A stretch of DNA of 64,000 bases from Epithemia pelagica. Taxonomy: Eukaryota; Bacillariophyta; Bacillariophyceae; Surirellales; Surirellaceae. Positions 21,182 through 32,600 of this stretch are shown here, in pieces. Under the pieces are notes generated by a model. It did no database searches, was not told where the DNA came from, and was given only the letters and a program-made list of their open reading frames with translations. The translations under genes and the position numbers were made by a program. The stretch is from the NCBI GenBank assembly GCA_946965045.2, contig OX337229.1:6262001-6326000 (forward strand), written 5' to 3'. Every line of letters starts with the position of its first letter. The stretch's first letter is position 1.

Positions 21182-21568
21182 ATGACCATTCATGACATGG
21201 GACGAGTCCAAGAAAAGATTCTCTTGCATACGCTCGCCACCAAACAAGATATGCATGCCTTGATGCAGCGCAAGGGATTTGTCCAAAAGAAGCCAAGTTT
21301 GCAATCCGAACAAACGACACGGGCGACACTCGAACGGTTGAAACAATCATCAACAATCGATTTAACGACACGGTCCATTCTTCGAAGTGGTGCCGCCAGT
21401 ACAACGGCAAATAATCTCGCACAACGCCATACGGACGAGGAATTGCTCCGACTGGTGGGGGGAGACGGTCGTGAAATGGTTGTGTATGTCGTCGATGGGG
21501 AGTCGCTAAATGGTAAAACAAACTGGGGAATATCCCAACGGTCCACGGACCTACAAACGGTCTGTTGA
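21182..21568 (+). CDS. Small hypothetical protein, 128 aa
   Basis: The ATG at 21182 begins a Lys/Arg/Thr-rich, largely helical sequence with the hydrophobic segment REMVVYVVDGE near its end. No family recognised. A possible GTAAAA donor at about 21514 means the last codons could be intronic and the gene longer. A 259-codon frame on the opposite strand covers the same DNA and looks less protein-like. This is a weak call. Confidence 0.35.
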   Translation: MTIHDMGRVQEKILLHTLATKQDMHALMQRKGFVQKKPSLQSEQTTRATLERLKQSSTIDLTTRSILRSGAASTTANNLAQRHTDEELLRLVGGDGREMVVYVVDGESLNGKTNWGISQRSTDLQTVC

Positions 21569-23376
21569 GCCAATTGGAAATGAGATGTGTAATCAATGGG
21601 ATGGAACGCATACACCATTCATAGCGATGCAGAATAACTGTTGCGTCCAAGAATAAGCGACTTGTTTTGTTTTGCAAAGCAGGCATGATAACGCAGCTCG
21701 CTTTTGCAAGCCTCGTTTTCATGACTTGATCTATACTTGGCTTCATCTTTTGCTTCAACGTCATGGGCTGAAACAAAGGTGCCCTCCAAGTACAAGAGCA
21801 CGACAGCGGCATTCGTGTTGGAAAGTTCCATCTCTCGTCGGGATCCCATTGCTGTTTCACCACAAACAACAACAAAAACGAATGTTTGTTACAGGGTTTG
21901 ATGAAACAGCCGTGAGTTGTCGCATGCAAGTGAGGCTCCTCCATTCCCAAACGCATCACTACTGATCTGAGTCAAGTCTATGAGGATGCGATGGCGCGTT
22001 GAAATCGAGCAGACTCAAGTCTCAATATTGCTATACGAAGACCCCCTTTCCAAAGTTTGGTCCCATGCTGTCGAGCCGTCTGGTATCGATCCTACCCGAG
22101 TACCTACCTAGTTTCGCAAGGACACGTCATCATGTGTCATGAGTCTCTGGGTGGTCACACGACCCCGCACTGCAGGACGATACCAAAAGAGGCAGTGACT
22201 CTCTCCGACCCACCACCACCACCACCCTCTGTGTGTGGTAACACCACTCGACACACTCCATTCCATTCCGATACTCTTCCACCCACCCACCCACACAACC
22301 AACCACAACAACAGGATATCTCGATGGACAACGGTCCACAGCGTGTCGCGTTGGGTATATCGCCTGACCAGAAACCTAGTTCCGTCGGTACTCTCAAACC
22401 ACCAGCACCCTCGGTCAGTACCCAATACAACGCATACGAATACGAAACCCCATTTTTAGGGACACACATGTAGGAATGGTTCTGGAATGCGTCTAGGGAG
22501 GCAAAAAGTCCTACTAGTGGTCCCGAGCATGTGCACCATGGTTGTGGACGATTCTTCCAGGCGCACACAACTCTTCTAGCTAGTCGCTATCCCTAGGGTT
22601 TGTTGTGGTTGTTGTATTCGCAAGGCAGGTAGATGATTGTTTCTTGGGAGTGTATTCCAAAGTCCATCCTGGTGGCAATGCTTCTCTTCTCTACTAGGAG
22701 TAGGCTGGATGATGGGAGTAGAGGCGTGTTCTTTGAAGGAATGTGTAGCTAGGAGAATGCCAAAAAATGGCGACACAAAAAGGGGAGAGGCCCAGCCTTT
22801 TTTCGACACACCATAACAAAAGGCCATTGAGGCGGCCCTTTTGGTTGTTTTGTGTTCCACGTGTCGATTGTGGGAGTCGCGTGTGGTACTCGCTTCCAAC
22901 AACCCTGCATCCCCTTTTTCCCGTCTCAATTTCCGAGTCTACCCAGGAAAATGCCGTTTATGTAGGATAAAATGTGTAGTTTCTCTCCTCGTCGGCCTTG
23001 GAACGGGAAAAAGATCCTCGACATATCCAGCAAACGGGACGGAATGTGCCGGGAAATTGATGACGCGCTGCTTTTTCGTTCGTCCGTTCCACACTCACGT
23101 CAGTGACTTTGCACTACGTTCCAGCAGACAGAACTTTTGAATTCACACTATGGAGTATAGTATACAATTCTGTGTTGGTTGAGGATTAAGGCTTTTCGGG
23201 CTCAAAAGGAGCCGTGTCTGACAAACAGCCGGTCGATGCGACATCGTGGCAGAGATTCGTCCCCGTCGCAAGATTCCAAAAGTGCACCACGCACGACGAA
23301 GGATAGCATTCGACTGCAACCCTTGACGGCCACACGATACCTTCCACTTCTCACTCATTCTCATTGCAAGATCCTG
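21569..23376. other. Gene-poor region upstream of the aldolase
   Basis: Frames here are short, Pro/His-rich or Arg-rich, and overlap on both strands; none shows recognisable features. Simple CCACCA and CCCACC runs occur near 22210-22320. The aldolase promoter and first, untranslated exon should lie at the right end (about 23150-23376). Confidence 0.45.
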
Positions 23377-23406
23377 GTACGTGCAACGCTCTCTCGTCTT
23401 TTTTTT

Positions 23407-23440
<34 letters not shown>

Positions 23441-23551
23441 TTTCACGATCCAGCACGACGACGACGACAACCCGCCCTTACTCATTGGTCATTGCTTGTT
23501 CCTTTTTCTATTCTCTTGCTGCTCTCATAATCTCTTGGAATCCTTTTTTAG
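23377..23551 (+). other. Probable 5'UTR intron of the aldolase gene
   Basis: A GTACGT donor (23377) and a pyrimidine-rich TCCTTTTTTAG acceptor (23551) define a 175-nt intron ending 15 nt before the aldolase ATG. It contains eleven CGA triplets at 23408-23440 and a second short CGA run. No protein evidence tests the splice. Confidence 0.55.
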
Positions 23552-23566
23552 TAAATCATCTTCATC

Positions 23567-24457
23567 ATGCCCAACGCGGAACAAACGGAAAAGATTGCTT
23601 CCGGTCAAGGTTTCTTGGCCGCCTTGGACCAATCGGGTGGGAGTACCCCCAAGGCCTTGGGCTTGTACGGTGTGACCGAAGACATGTTTACGCCCGACAC
23701 CATGTTTGATGTCATTCACGAAATGCGTACCCGCATCATGACAGCCAAGGGCTTTACCGGCGACCGTGTCTTGGGTGCCATTTTGTTTGAAAATACCATG
23801 GACCGGACCGTCGAGGGCAAGCCGAGTGCCGAATACTTGTGGGACGTCAAGCAAGTGGTGCCCTTTTTGAAATGCGACAAGGGCTTGCAAGAATTGGCCA
23901 ATGGCGTGCAACTCATGAAACCCATGCCGCATTTGGACGACTTGATGGAACGGGCCTCCAAGGCGGGCATTTTTGGCACCAAGATGCGCAGTGTCATTAA
24001 GGAAGCCAATGAAGAAGGCATCCAGGCCATTGTTGCGCAACAATTTGAAATTGGCAAGCAAATTTTGAGCCATGGATTGGTGCCCATCATTGAACCCGAA
24101 GTCGACATTAAAAGTCCCACCAAGCAAGAATGCGAAGACATTCTCAAGGCGGCCATTCTCAAGGAATTGGATGCCTTGGACGACGGCATTCAAGTCATGT
24201 TGAAATTGTCCTTGCCCAGCACGGTCAACTTTTACAAGGAATGCGTCGATCATCCCAAATGCCTCAAGGTCGTGGCCTTGTCGGGTGGTTATGCCCGGGA
24301 GGAGGCCAATGCCATTTTGGCCCAACAAACGGGCATGATTGGATCCTTTTCGCGAGCCTTGACGGAAGGTTTGACCAAGCAAATGTCGGATGACGACTTT
24401 GAAGCCACCTTGGACAAGACCATTCAAGGCATTTACGAAGCCTCCATTGCCGGTTAA
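23567..24457 (+). CDS. Fructose-bisphosphate aldolase, class I, bacterial type
   Basis: It interconverts fructose 1,6-bisphosphate with dihydroxyacetone phosphate and glyceraldehyde 3-phosphate through a Schiff base, without metal. The 296-aa length and the motifs AALDQSGGSTPKAL, GAILFE, GVQLMKP, IFGTKMRS, VPIIEPEV and VMLKLSLPS match the short bacterial class I family known from Staphylococcus; Lys213 in MLKLS is the expected Schiff-base Lys. There is no N-terminal presequence (it starts MPNAEQTEK), so it should be cytosolic, consistent with one of the cytosolic aldolases known in diatoms. Codon use is strongly biased (TTG, GCC, GGC), suggesting high expression. A TG dinucleotide run begins 9 nt after the stop. 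Ancestry by gene transfer is inference from family membership. Confidence 0.95.
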   Translation: MPNAEQTEKIASGQGFLAALDQSGGSTPKALGLYGVTEDMFTPDTMFDVIHEMRTRIMTAKGFTGDRVLGAILFENTMDRTVEGKPSAEYLWDVKQVVPFLKCDKGLQELANGVQLMKPMPHLDDLMERASKAGIFGTKMRSVIKEANEEGIQAIVAQQFEIGKQILSHGLVPIIEPEVDIKSPTKQECEDILKAAILKELDALDDGIQVMLKLSLPSTVNFYKECVDHPKCLKVVALSGGYAREEANAILAQQTGMIGSFSRALTEGLTKQMSDDDFEATLDKTIQGIYEASIAG

Positions 24458-24465
24458 GTGCTGGC

Positions 24466-24486
24466 GTGTGTGTGTGTGTGTGTGTG
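24466..24486. repeat. (GT)n microsatellite
   Basis: About ten GT units lie immediately after the aldolase stop codon, inside its likely 3'UTR. Confidence 0.9.
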
Positions 24487-24985
24487 AGCCATGGTTGGAG
24501 GAAGTGTGTGTGTGTAATGTTCCATGACATACACAAGGACGACGACCAGGATCCATACCCTACTGCCTAACAGTATCCCCAAACGACGACTATAAAAGAA
24601 ACGCGCGCTATGGAATTGAACGAACTTGTAGAATCCATACATGGAATCGTATGTTGATAACACAAACTAATGATACCTTGCCTGTGCGATCCGACTAGAG
24701 TGACATACAAGAGAGAAGCAAACTCTTCCTGAATGTCTTGGCCACGAGGCGCAGTCACTCATCTTTGATTCGCCGTAGGATTGGTCCAAGCTCACCCATC
24801 AATTCGTCTTGTTGGCAACGACCAAAAAAAGGGAACGACCAAGTGCAAGGACCTCGTCGTTCACAACTTCTCGTTCGCGCGCTAGTCGGCGTTCCACCTT
24901 CCAACGTTCAAGGGATTTCTGCCGGACGGTCATTCTGTAGTAGGTCGTCCAGATAAAAGAAAGAGTCCCTCGAGCGTCTAGAAAC

Positions 24986-25092
24986 AGATGGAATCTATCA
25001 AGACGAGACACCCCAAACGCTCGAGTTGGACAAAGGAGCCTCCTTTGTCCAAATCGAGCGATTCGGGTGTCTCGTTTTGGTAGATTCCATCT
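24986..25092. repeat. Near-perfect inverted repeat, 53-bp arms
   Basis: The left arm 24986-25038 (starting AGATGGAATCTA) pairs with 25040-25092 with 5 mismatches in 53 and virtually no loop (GGAG/CTCC meet at the centre). As RNA it would form one long stem. It has no flanking gene features and does not look like the termini of a transposon. Confidence 0.9.
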
Positions 25093-26605
25093 CCAGCCAG
25101 GGATAGAATTCCAAATCACATCACAGTGGCACTCCACTGCGGATGATTGCACTCCCGTTTCCGGTCCGTCTGGTCCGCAAAAAGCCGTCACAGGACTTTG
25201 TGGTGGGAGTCGTTTGGTATGTGTTGTGGTTGCCGCGAGGAGTATATTCTCTCGTCCTTGACCACCACCACCACCACCACCACGACTCTTATGCTGGGCG
25301 AAACCAACCGACTGGAGGAGCAAACCGCATTCGCAACACAAGAACAAGAAGGAGGAGGTGCTGGTCGTGTCAAACTACTCATTCGGATGGGTTCCCCCAA
25401 AACATCACTGCTGGTCTTGCCACACGAGTAATAGAGGGGTTCCTTCTTGGAGAGACAAGGGAAACTAGTACGGCGAAAGCAGTGTTGTGTGGTCCCACAC
25501 ACAACGAATGCTCTAGCTAGACGCAGTTTCCCGAATTTCGTTTTACAACTTGTCGTTGTTGTTGTTGTTGTTGAGAACCAGTAACAACACTTGTCCTCCT
25601 CCGCGTTCCACCACAAGCTCCCAATGGGTGGACGTACATTGACTGGATCATTCAGTAGGAGGAATCGCAGCACTACTTCTGGCGCGGCAAATCCTAATTT
25701 GGTTCCAGAGTTGGGGGACACAACGAGAACAGAAGAAGAAGAAGAGGAAGGATGGGAGTACTTGGTTGTGTGCGTCTTGGTCCATTCGACAACAACAACA
25801 ACAACAGAATATGTAATATATACCTAGTCTCTTGTGTTGTGCATCCAAGACTTGAGCGATTTTGTGTGTCACACAACACGATATCCTTTGCTCATCTCTT
25901 GGGGCCTTTTCGTGGTTTGGGCATATACAACATTTGAAATCACAATGACTCCACCTATGGATTTGGAGCCGTTGGGACTGTAGAAAGTATACTTTAGTAC
26001 GATGTCAAGGGTCATTGGTAATAGAGTTCGTTCCCCCCGTTTCCCCTAACAACTAATAACGCCGTCACGCGCATCAACAACAGAACAATATAGCACCTTT
26101 GTAATACCTTCCTCCCCTCCAATTGCTCGTTTGGAAAGGCTCTTTTGTGTCCGACAACAACAAGAACAAGAAGAACAACAACAAGAACGATCGGGCTTGT
26201 GTGTGTGTCCAGATCTCTGTTTGATTCTTGTTGTGATTGCCAAAGAGCGAAACGAGAAATCTTGCTAGGTATTAGTTGCAGTTTTTTTGTGAAATCGAGA
26301 AAATGGTGTCATCACCACTACTCCAACCACCACCACAACCTTTGAAGCGACGACGGCGGCAACCGCCGAGTACCAACCACAACCACAACAACAACCGGGG
26401 ACGACAAGAGGACCACCCATTGTGGTTTGAGTGCCAGAATCGAAACGACAACAACCACAAGAACCTCTGTACGAACCACTGGAATGGGTGGTGGTTCTGT
26501 TTCTTCCACAATCCAGACGACAAGTGTCCAGGGGGAATAGGACCTTGTCGTCGTCTGGAGGGTGACCGAGTTTGGAACAGCAACAAGAAGGGAATTCGAG
26601 CCGAA

Positions 26606-29600
26606 ATGACAGGGAACACAACCAAAACAACGATACGAAGAAGGCGCAGTCGCAACCGCCATGAGACTCCACTCTACGGGCGGTTCGGTTTCGTTTGGCT
26701 CGTGGTATGGTTGTCGGTTCTGGGAACCGCTGCAGTTGCAGCAGTAACCACACACGACGAACCCCAACAAGCACAAGAAGAAGGACATGCGCAAGAACAA
26801 ACACGACAACGACGACTGGGTCGAGGAATGATGGGTGCCACACCTCCACCATCACCACCATTGTCTCCAACGACCCGACGGAGCAGCAGGAGGATTGGTT
26901 CTTCTTCTTCTTCTTCACCACCCGAGCTAGTACACTCGCAGCAAACTCAAACGCAACCACACAAAAAGCAACCACAACAACAACCACAAGGATACATTCG
27001 ACGTGCCAATCGAGCCCTCCGCGATTCGCAAAAGCCTCGACATGACGACAACGACACTAACGAGTCTACTACGACGACAACAACAACAACCACTCGACAC
27101 ACTCGGCGAAACTTGCGTTCGTCGTCGTCCTCCTCCTCTTTGTCTATTCCTAGGGCCAATAGCAACCACAAGAGTGACAAGAATCACGACCACAAGGTCC
27201 CGGAGCAACGGTCCACCAATATTCGTAGAAAAAGGAGGAAGAGTGACACCACCAATCATTCTCCTGCTGGTACCAACAACCACAACAATACCAGCAACAG
27301 TTCTGTCACGACAACCACCACCACAATACAACAACAACAACGAGCGTTGCGTCGTCCCTCGAACCGTCATGCGAATGCGGAACGAGTCCTTCTTACCACG
27401 AATACGACTCATCGCATTTACTTTGACGCGGTGCAGGTGCAAATCAATATGGTCTTGCCCATTGCCTGTACCGATGCGGGGGCGGCCACGGTTCGCAATG
27501 CGGCTCAGGTCGTGTTGCACACGGTACTTGTGGACACTGCGGCCAATGACACGAATACGACGACTTGTGAAACACAATGGAATCAATTGCAACTCGTCTT
27601 GTTTCCCAATGCCAGTAGTGCCACGACGACTACGACGACGACGAGGGATTGGACGCCGGTCGATTTGATTGTGGGAGTTCCTGGTACCTGTCTCAACAAC
27701 CAGAACGCCACCAGCAACATGTGGATTGAGTTGCCCGGAGGCGTCTTGGAATACGAAACCACTCGAGTAATACCTCTCGTCGTCAATGATTCTCTGGTGG
27801 AGGCACAAGCTTCGGCCTTGGTCCAAGACTGTGTGGAATCCATTTTGGGTTCGACCGCCATGGTCTCGGAATTGCAATCCAGTTATGCCTTTGTGTCGGG
27901 CGTCCAAGTGGTGCCCGACCCCACCCTGGCTCCTTCGGTACAACCATCGGCGGTCCCCACGGCATCCGTGGCGCCTTCCACGACAGCTCCCACAATCACA
28001 CCCACTACAGTTCCCACAATGACAGCTCCCACAACGGCAGTTCCCAGTCGTAGTCCCACAACTGCACCTATCACAGCCATACCCACGACCAGTAGGCCCA
28101 CAACGAGCGCACCCGTGTCGTCGCCATCGTTGGTACCCACAACATCACCAGTGGCCAGCACCAACGTGCCGTCGGAACGTCCGTCGGAACAACAAGCCTT
28201 GTTACAACCGTCTCCCACGGCCGCTCCTTCCCAGACTGCAGCAACCTCAACAACTGTTCCGACGAGTTCCTCCACAGTACCCCCGACGAATAACCGGCCA
28301 ACAACGACAATGCCCACGCCACAAGGTTCCAGTAGCAGTACCACCCAAATGCCAACTTCTGCACCAAGTAGTAGTACTACGACCACAACACCATCGTCGC
28401 CGAACGTACCCACGGCTCCACCCACACCAACACCATCCTTGGTGGTGGTCCCCAACGTACCCACTGCCTTACCCACCCAGCCATCTACCGGTACAGACTT
28501 TCCAAGCTTTTCAGCGACAAGAGGGAGTCCCTCTCCCACGGCGACCACTGCTGTACCAACCACAACACCCTCCAGTGTTCCGACCGTGATTCAAAATCTC
28601 CCTCCTTCGTCGGGAGGGACTGGTACTACTCCTACTACCCCTACAGTACCTCCATCGTCGTTGGGGATGACAAAGGCTCCGACCAACCTTCCATCCACGG
28701 TACCATCATCAGTTCCCTCACTGCATCCCGAACAGACACCGGTCGTGGTGGCACAGCAACAAGGCACGAACGACGACGATGAATTTGACGAACAAGTGGC
28801 CGTTTCGGATCGAACCAATGAGATTGCGGCTTCCAACAATGACAATGACAAAGATGGACGGTGGAGTCCCCGACGGTTAGCTCTTGTGGTGATTTGTGGA
28901 AGTATCCTTGTTTACTTGCTGCCCTTTACCGTGTCGCTCGTGTATGCGTCGGCTCGCACGCAGTATCAAAAGGCCAAGACGAAAAAAGAGGAGCAAGAAA
29001 AACAACAACAACAAATGCTACTTCTACAGGCTGGCAATGTCCGGTTGGATGATCAGGACGACTCGTCGTCGTCATCGTCTGGTACATCGTTGGTGGTCGA
29101 ACACTTGTTGCACAGAGATGATCGCCATGGACCGGATGGGGCGGCGGGGTCTAGTCTGGATACCAGTTACACTTATGAAAGTTTCCCTTCCATGGTCTCC
29201 TTGAGCGGCAATTCCAAAAAGAACGACGACGGCAAGACCAGACGAGGACGACGCCAAACGAAGAACAAGAAGCAATTTCCGCGTCAAGTGCAACGTGAAC
29301 AACAAGCTCAACAAGAAGGAGAGCGACCCGAGCAACGTCCCATGGCGGGTACTACCACCACGACAAGTCGTAGTATTCATTTCCATGCATCACCAACCGA
29401 CGAAAGGGACGACCGGTTCGAACTAGAGGAGGATGGTCAGACGGTCGAGTCGGTCACAATCCGACACAGCAACCGTGCTCTCGATCACGATCCTATGCAT
29501 GACTACTTTGATATTACCACCGACGAAGACGACGAAGATGTCATCGAAAGCGAGGAAAGTGAAGAGGAACAGTTTTACGATGAACTGATGGAACCCGCCC

Positions 29601-32600
29601 GACGGCATACCGTGGTACCCATAGGATTGGGAACCCTTCCCAACCGCACTCTGGAACGGAACCAGGATTCGCTACAAAGCAGCAGGAGAGCGCTTCAACC
29701 GGAGGAGCGAATGCAAAAAGCTCCTACGCACAATCCGCCGTTTCATCCCAAGCCCGAAGCAACGAAACCGTTGCGGTATGAGGAAAATAAAGATGCGGTG
29801 CTATACCAAAAAGCCAACGATTACCTTGGTAGACCTGCGGCTGGCTCTAAGGATGAGCTCGTCACCTCTAATACGAGTATGAGAGAAAAACAGCAGCTGC
29901 CTCTTCAAGAAGCAGGTCGACATGGCTATGCATTGGCAGCTCATGACAAGGATCAAATTGCTCTGGTGGAATCCGCAGAGTTTACAAGTCCCAGTGAGCA
30001 CGACATTTCAGATCGTACAGCAAATCACTCCATCGAGGCTTCCGAGTCCCCAATCAAGATGCGGTACCCTCAACGTCACAGCATTGGTGCGAGACCACCC
30101 GACGACGATGGGAAGATTCTCTTGGTAGACACAGTCATGATGCAGCCAAGTTATTTCGATGACAAGGACACGGAAAAGATGGAACCATTGACAACACCAG
30201 AAAGCGTCCCGCAACCAAGTTCACCATGGTTGGTGCAGTTGCAACGACGCCGACATAGCTGTGCTGGTAATCTGGAACAGCCGAAAACATCATCATCATC
30301 ATCTTCTTCTTCTTCTTCTCCTGGGGACAAAACTACCGAGGTCATGAAACAATCACCATTGGTTCCAGACAAACAAGCATCCATAGAAGAAGATGCAGAT
30401 GGTGCGGAGAGCATTGCCAGTATTCATCCGTTGGCTGCTGCTCAGGTAATTCCTGGGACGGAAACGAGTTGGGCGCATTTGTCCTTTGGGCAAATGTCGG
30501 CACATCCTTCGCCGCGATCCACTTCTTTGTTGAGATCACCCGATGACGATACAACGACAAGCAGCGCCAGCGATTGGATGTCACCGGCTTCCCCACATTT
30601 GTCGAGACAACAGTCTCCTCGCTCGAAACCGGATCAAGGTGCGGAGACAACTGAGGTAATTGTCTCTTCTCCGACTCAGCAAGTTCATGTCGAGAAGCGA
30701 TCCGTTGGCACTCTTACAAACCTTCTCCATCAAATATCAAAGAGGCAAATGGAAAATTATCCTCACATGGTTACTGCCCAAGAAGGCTCATCAGAAGGCT
30801 CTGCAAGTGACAGCAATAGCAGCGATACATCAAATCTCCACATCCACGTGGGCTCTGTTTCACTGAACGAGGATGGTGTGGAACATTCCGAGCCGGCATT
30901 GCGAGCATCTTTGCAACAAAACAATGAGATGCTGGTCTTACAGAGCAGTGAATCACAGAAGATGGACGAATCAGGCTCAGATTCCGATGAATCCCAGTCA
31001 CGGGGATATTTCATGGGTGTAGATCAAACTACATCAAAAGGACAGAAATCAGCGGACAAGGTAGACGACGCTGAAAGTATTGTTAGCATTGAGCCACCTA
31101 CAGTCACGGGTGCCACTCCCGGCACGGAAACCAGCTGGGCCCACCTCTCACTAGGGCAGCTAGGTTCTAAATCTCCACCAACCCCAACATCATCTTTGTT
31201 GGGCAATAAGACAGCACCTGGCGATGAAAGCCCACAAAGGAGCGCGAGCAGTTGGATCTCATCGGATTCCCCACAACAACGGTCTGTTCAAGGATCACTT
31301 CGTCCGGAGTTGGATGGAAACAGATCCGAGAGGCAAGCTGTCACATCGCTACGCCGAGGCACACAAAGACCGACCGGCAACCTGACGAACCTTCTTCGTG
31401 AATTATCGCTCAGAGATATGGAGAACAGCGGTAAAAACAGTCATCAAATCGCAATGGCAGCCCTTTCGCAAAATGTCAGCAACAGCAGTGACTCGACTGG
31501 TCTTCATATCGACCTTGCTTCTGTCTCTACGACGGATCATTCGGAACATCATGAATCGTTGTTACAAGCCACCTTGCAACAAAGTAACGACATGTTGATC
31601 TTACGAAGCGGTATCGACGAATCAAGCTCATTTGGGGAAAACTCTGTTGGTGAATCTGACTTTCTCCCTACCGATGAAAAAAGTGAGCTCTTACATCCAG
31701 GATCGTCAGCGTTAGATGTGGATCCGACTAGTTCCGTTAGATTCGAGGAGAGTACCCACTTGTCAAGTGGTATCAGCCCCCGTTCAGAACAGACAAGCAA
31801 TTATGCAACCGATTTATCGAACGCCCCGAATTCCAGAGATACGATGGTCGTTCTTGGTCAACCGTCGCCAAGGGAAATATCATCTCAAACTTACGACAGC
31901 TGCAGTGTAGATAGTCCCCTGGTTGATATCCATTCCGTCTCCTCGATGGATCAGTCTTCAGCGATGTCCCAAAGTTCGATGCCTCAAGACACTCACACAC
32001 GACGTTTGAACTACGAGCCTGTTGGTGATCCTATCATTTCAAGTAGCGACATGGATGGCACAGTGGCTGATACCACGGATTCCCCCTTGAAAAACGATGA
32101 TCTACCTCGCAATGATGAAGCCGACATCGCCATTACAGCATCACAGTCAAGTGGCCTCCAACCACGCATCGACGATACTTCGGCGGATGAAAAACTACGA
32201 CTTGAGGAACAGAAAAGTCTTGTTCTTGGCAAAACGTTGAAAGATGCAAAGTCCTTAGACAACAACCATAAGGACATTTGTGAGACAAATGTGGTCTTGG
32301 ATGATCCTATATCAGATGGGTCAGAAAGACGACACTCGCACGATGGGATGTCCTCACAGCATAGCCCCGAGAAACCAATCCATTATTGGCAGCGGCCCTA
32401 TGCGCGATCAATGGAACATATGCTTATTACAGATCAAGAGATGGAGCAGGTTGACGGGTCCTTGAGCCACACCAATAGTGATAGTCCTTACCACATGACG
32501 CTGATTCCACAGACGAGCCATGATTTGTCGGAGATAGCCCAAGATAATGAACAACTATTGTCAGAGAAGGATCGAGCCAACCCATCGTCTGTTCTACACG

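Larger units (their letters stand above)
24458..26605. other. Gene-free region with microsatellites and a hairpin
   Basis: No credible gene. It includes TG repeats (24466-24486), a long inverted repeat (24986-25092), a CCA run (about 25261-25285), a TTG run (about 25553-25573), a GAA run (about 25731-25748) and an ACA run (about 25789-25806). The frame of the giant gene is open upstream to 26276, but the signal sequence supports the ATG at 26606. Confidence 0.5.

Noticed and set aside
21180-21959. 259-codon minus-strand frame
   Set aside because: Its composition is erratic (many Cys, His, Trp, Arg), it has no motifs, and it overlaps a better plus-strand candidate.
22057-22473. 138-codon Pro/Thr/His-rich frame
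   Set aside because: It is driven by simple CCACC-type sequence with no domain or supporting context.
26276-26302. Start of the giant gene at 26276
   Set aside because: It is a TTG. The ATG at 26606 places a basic region and hydrophobic core as a proper signal sequence.
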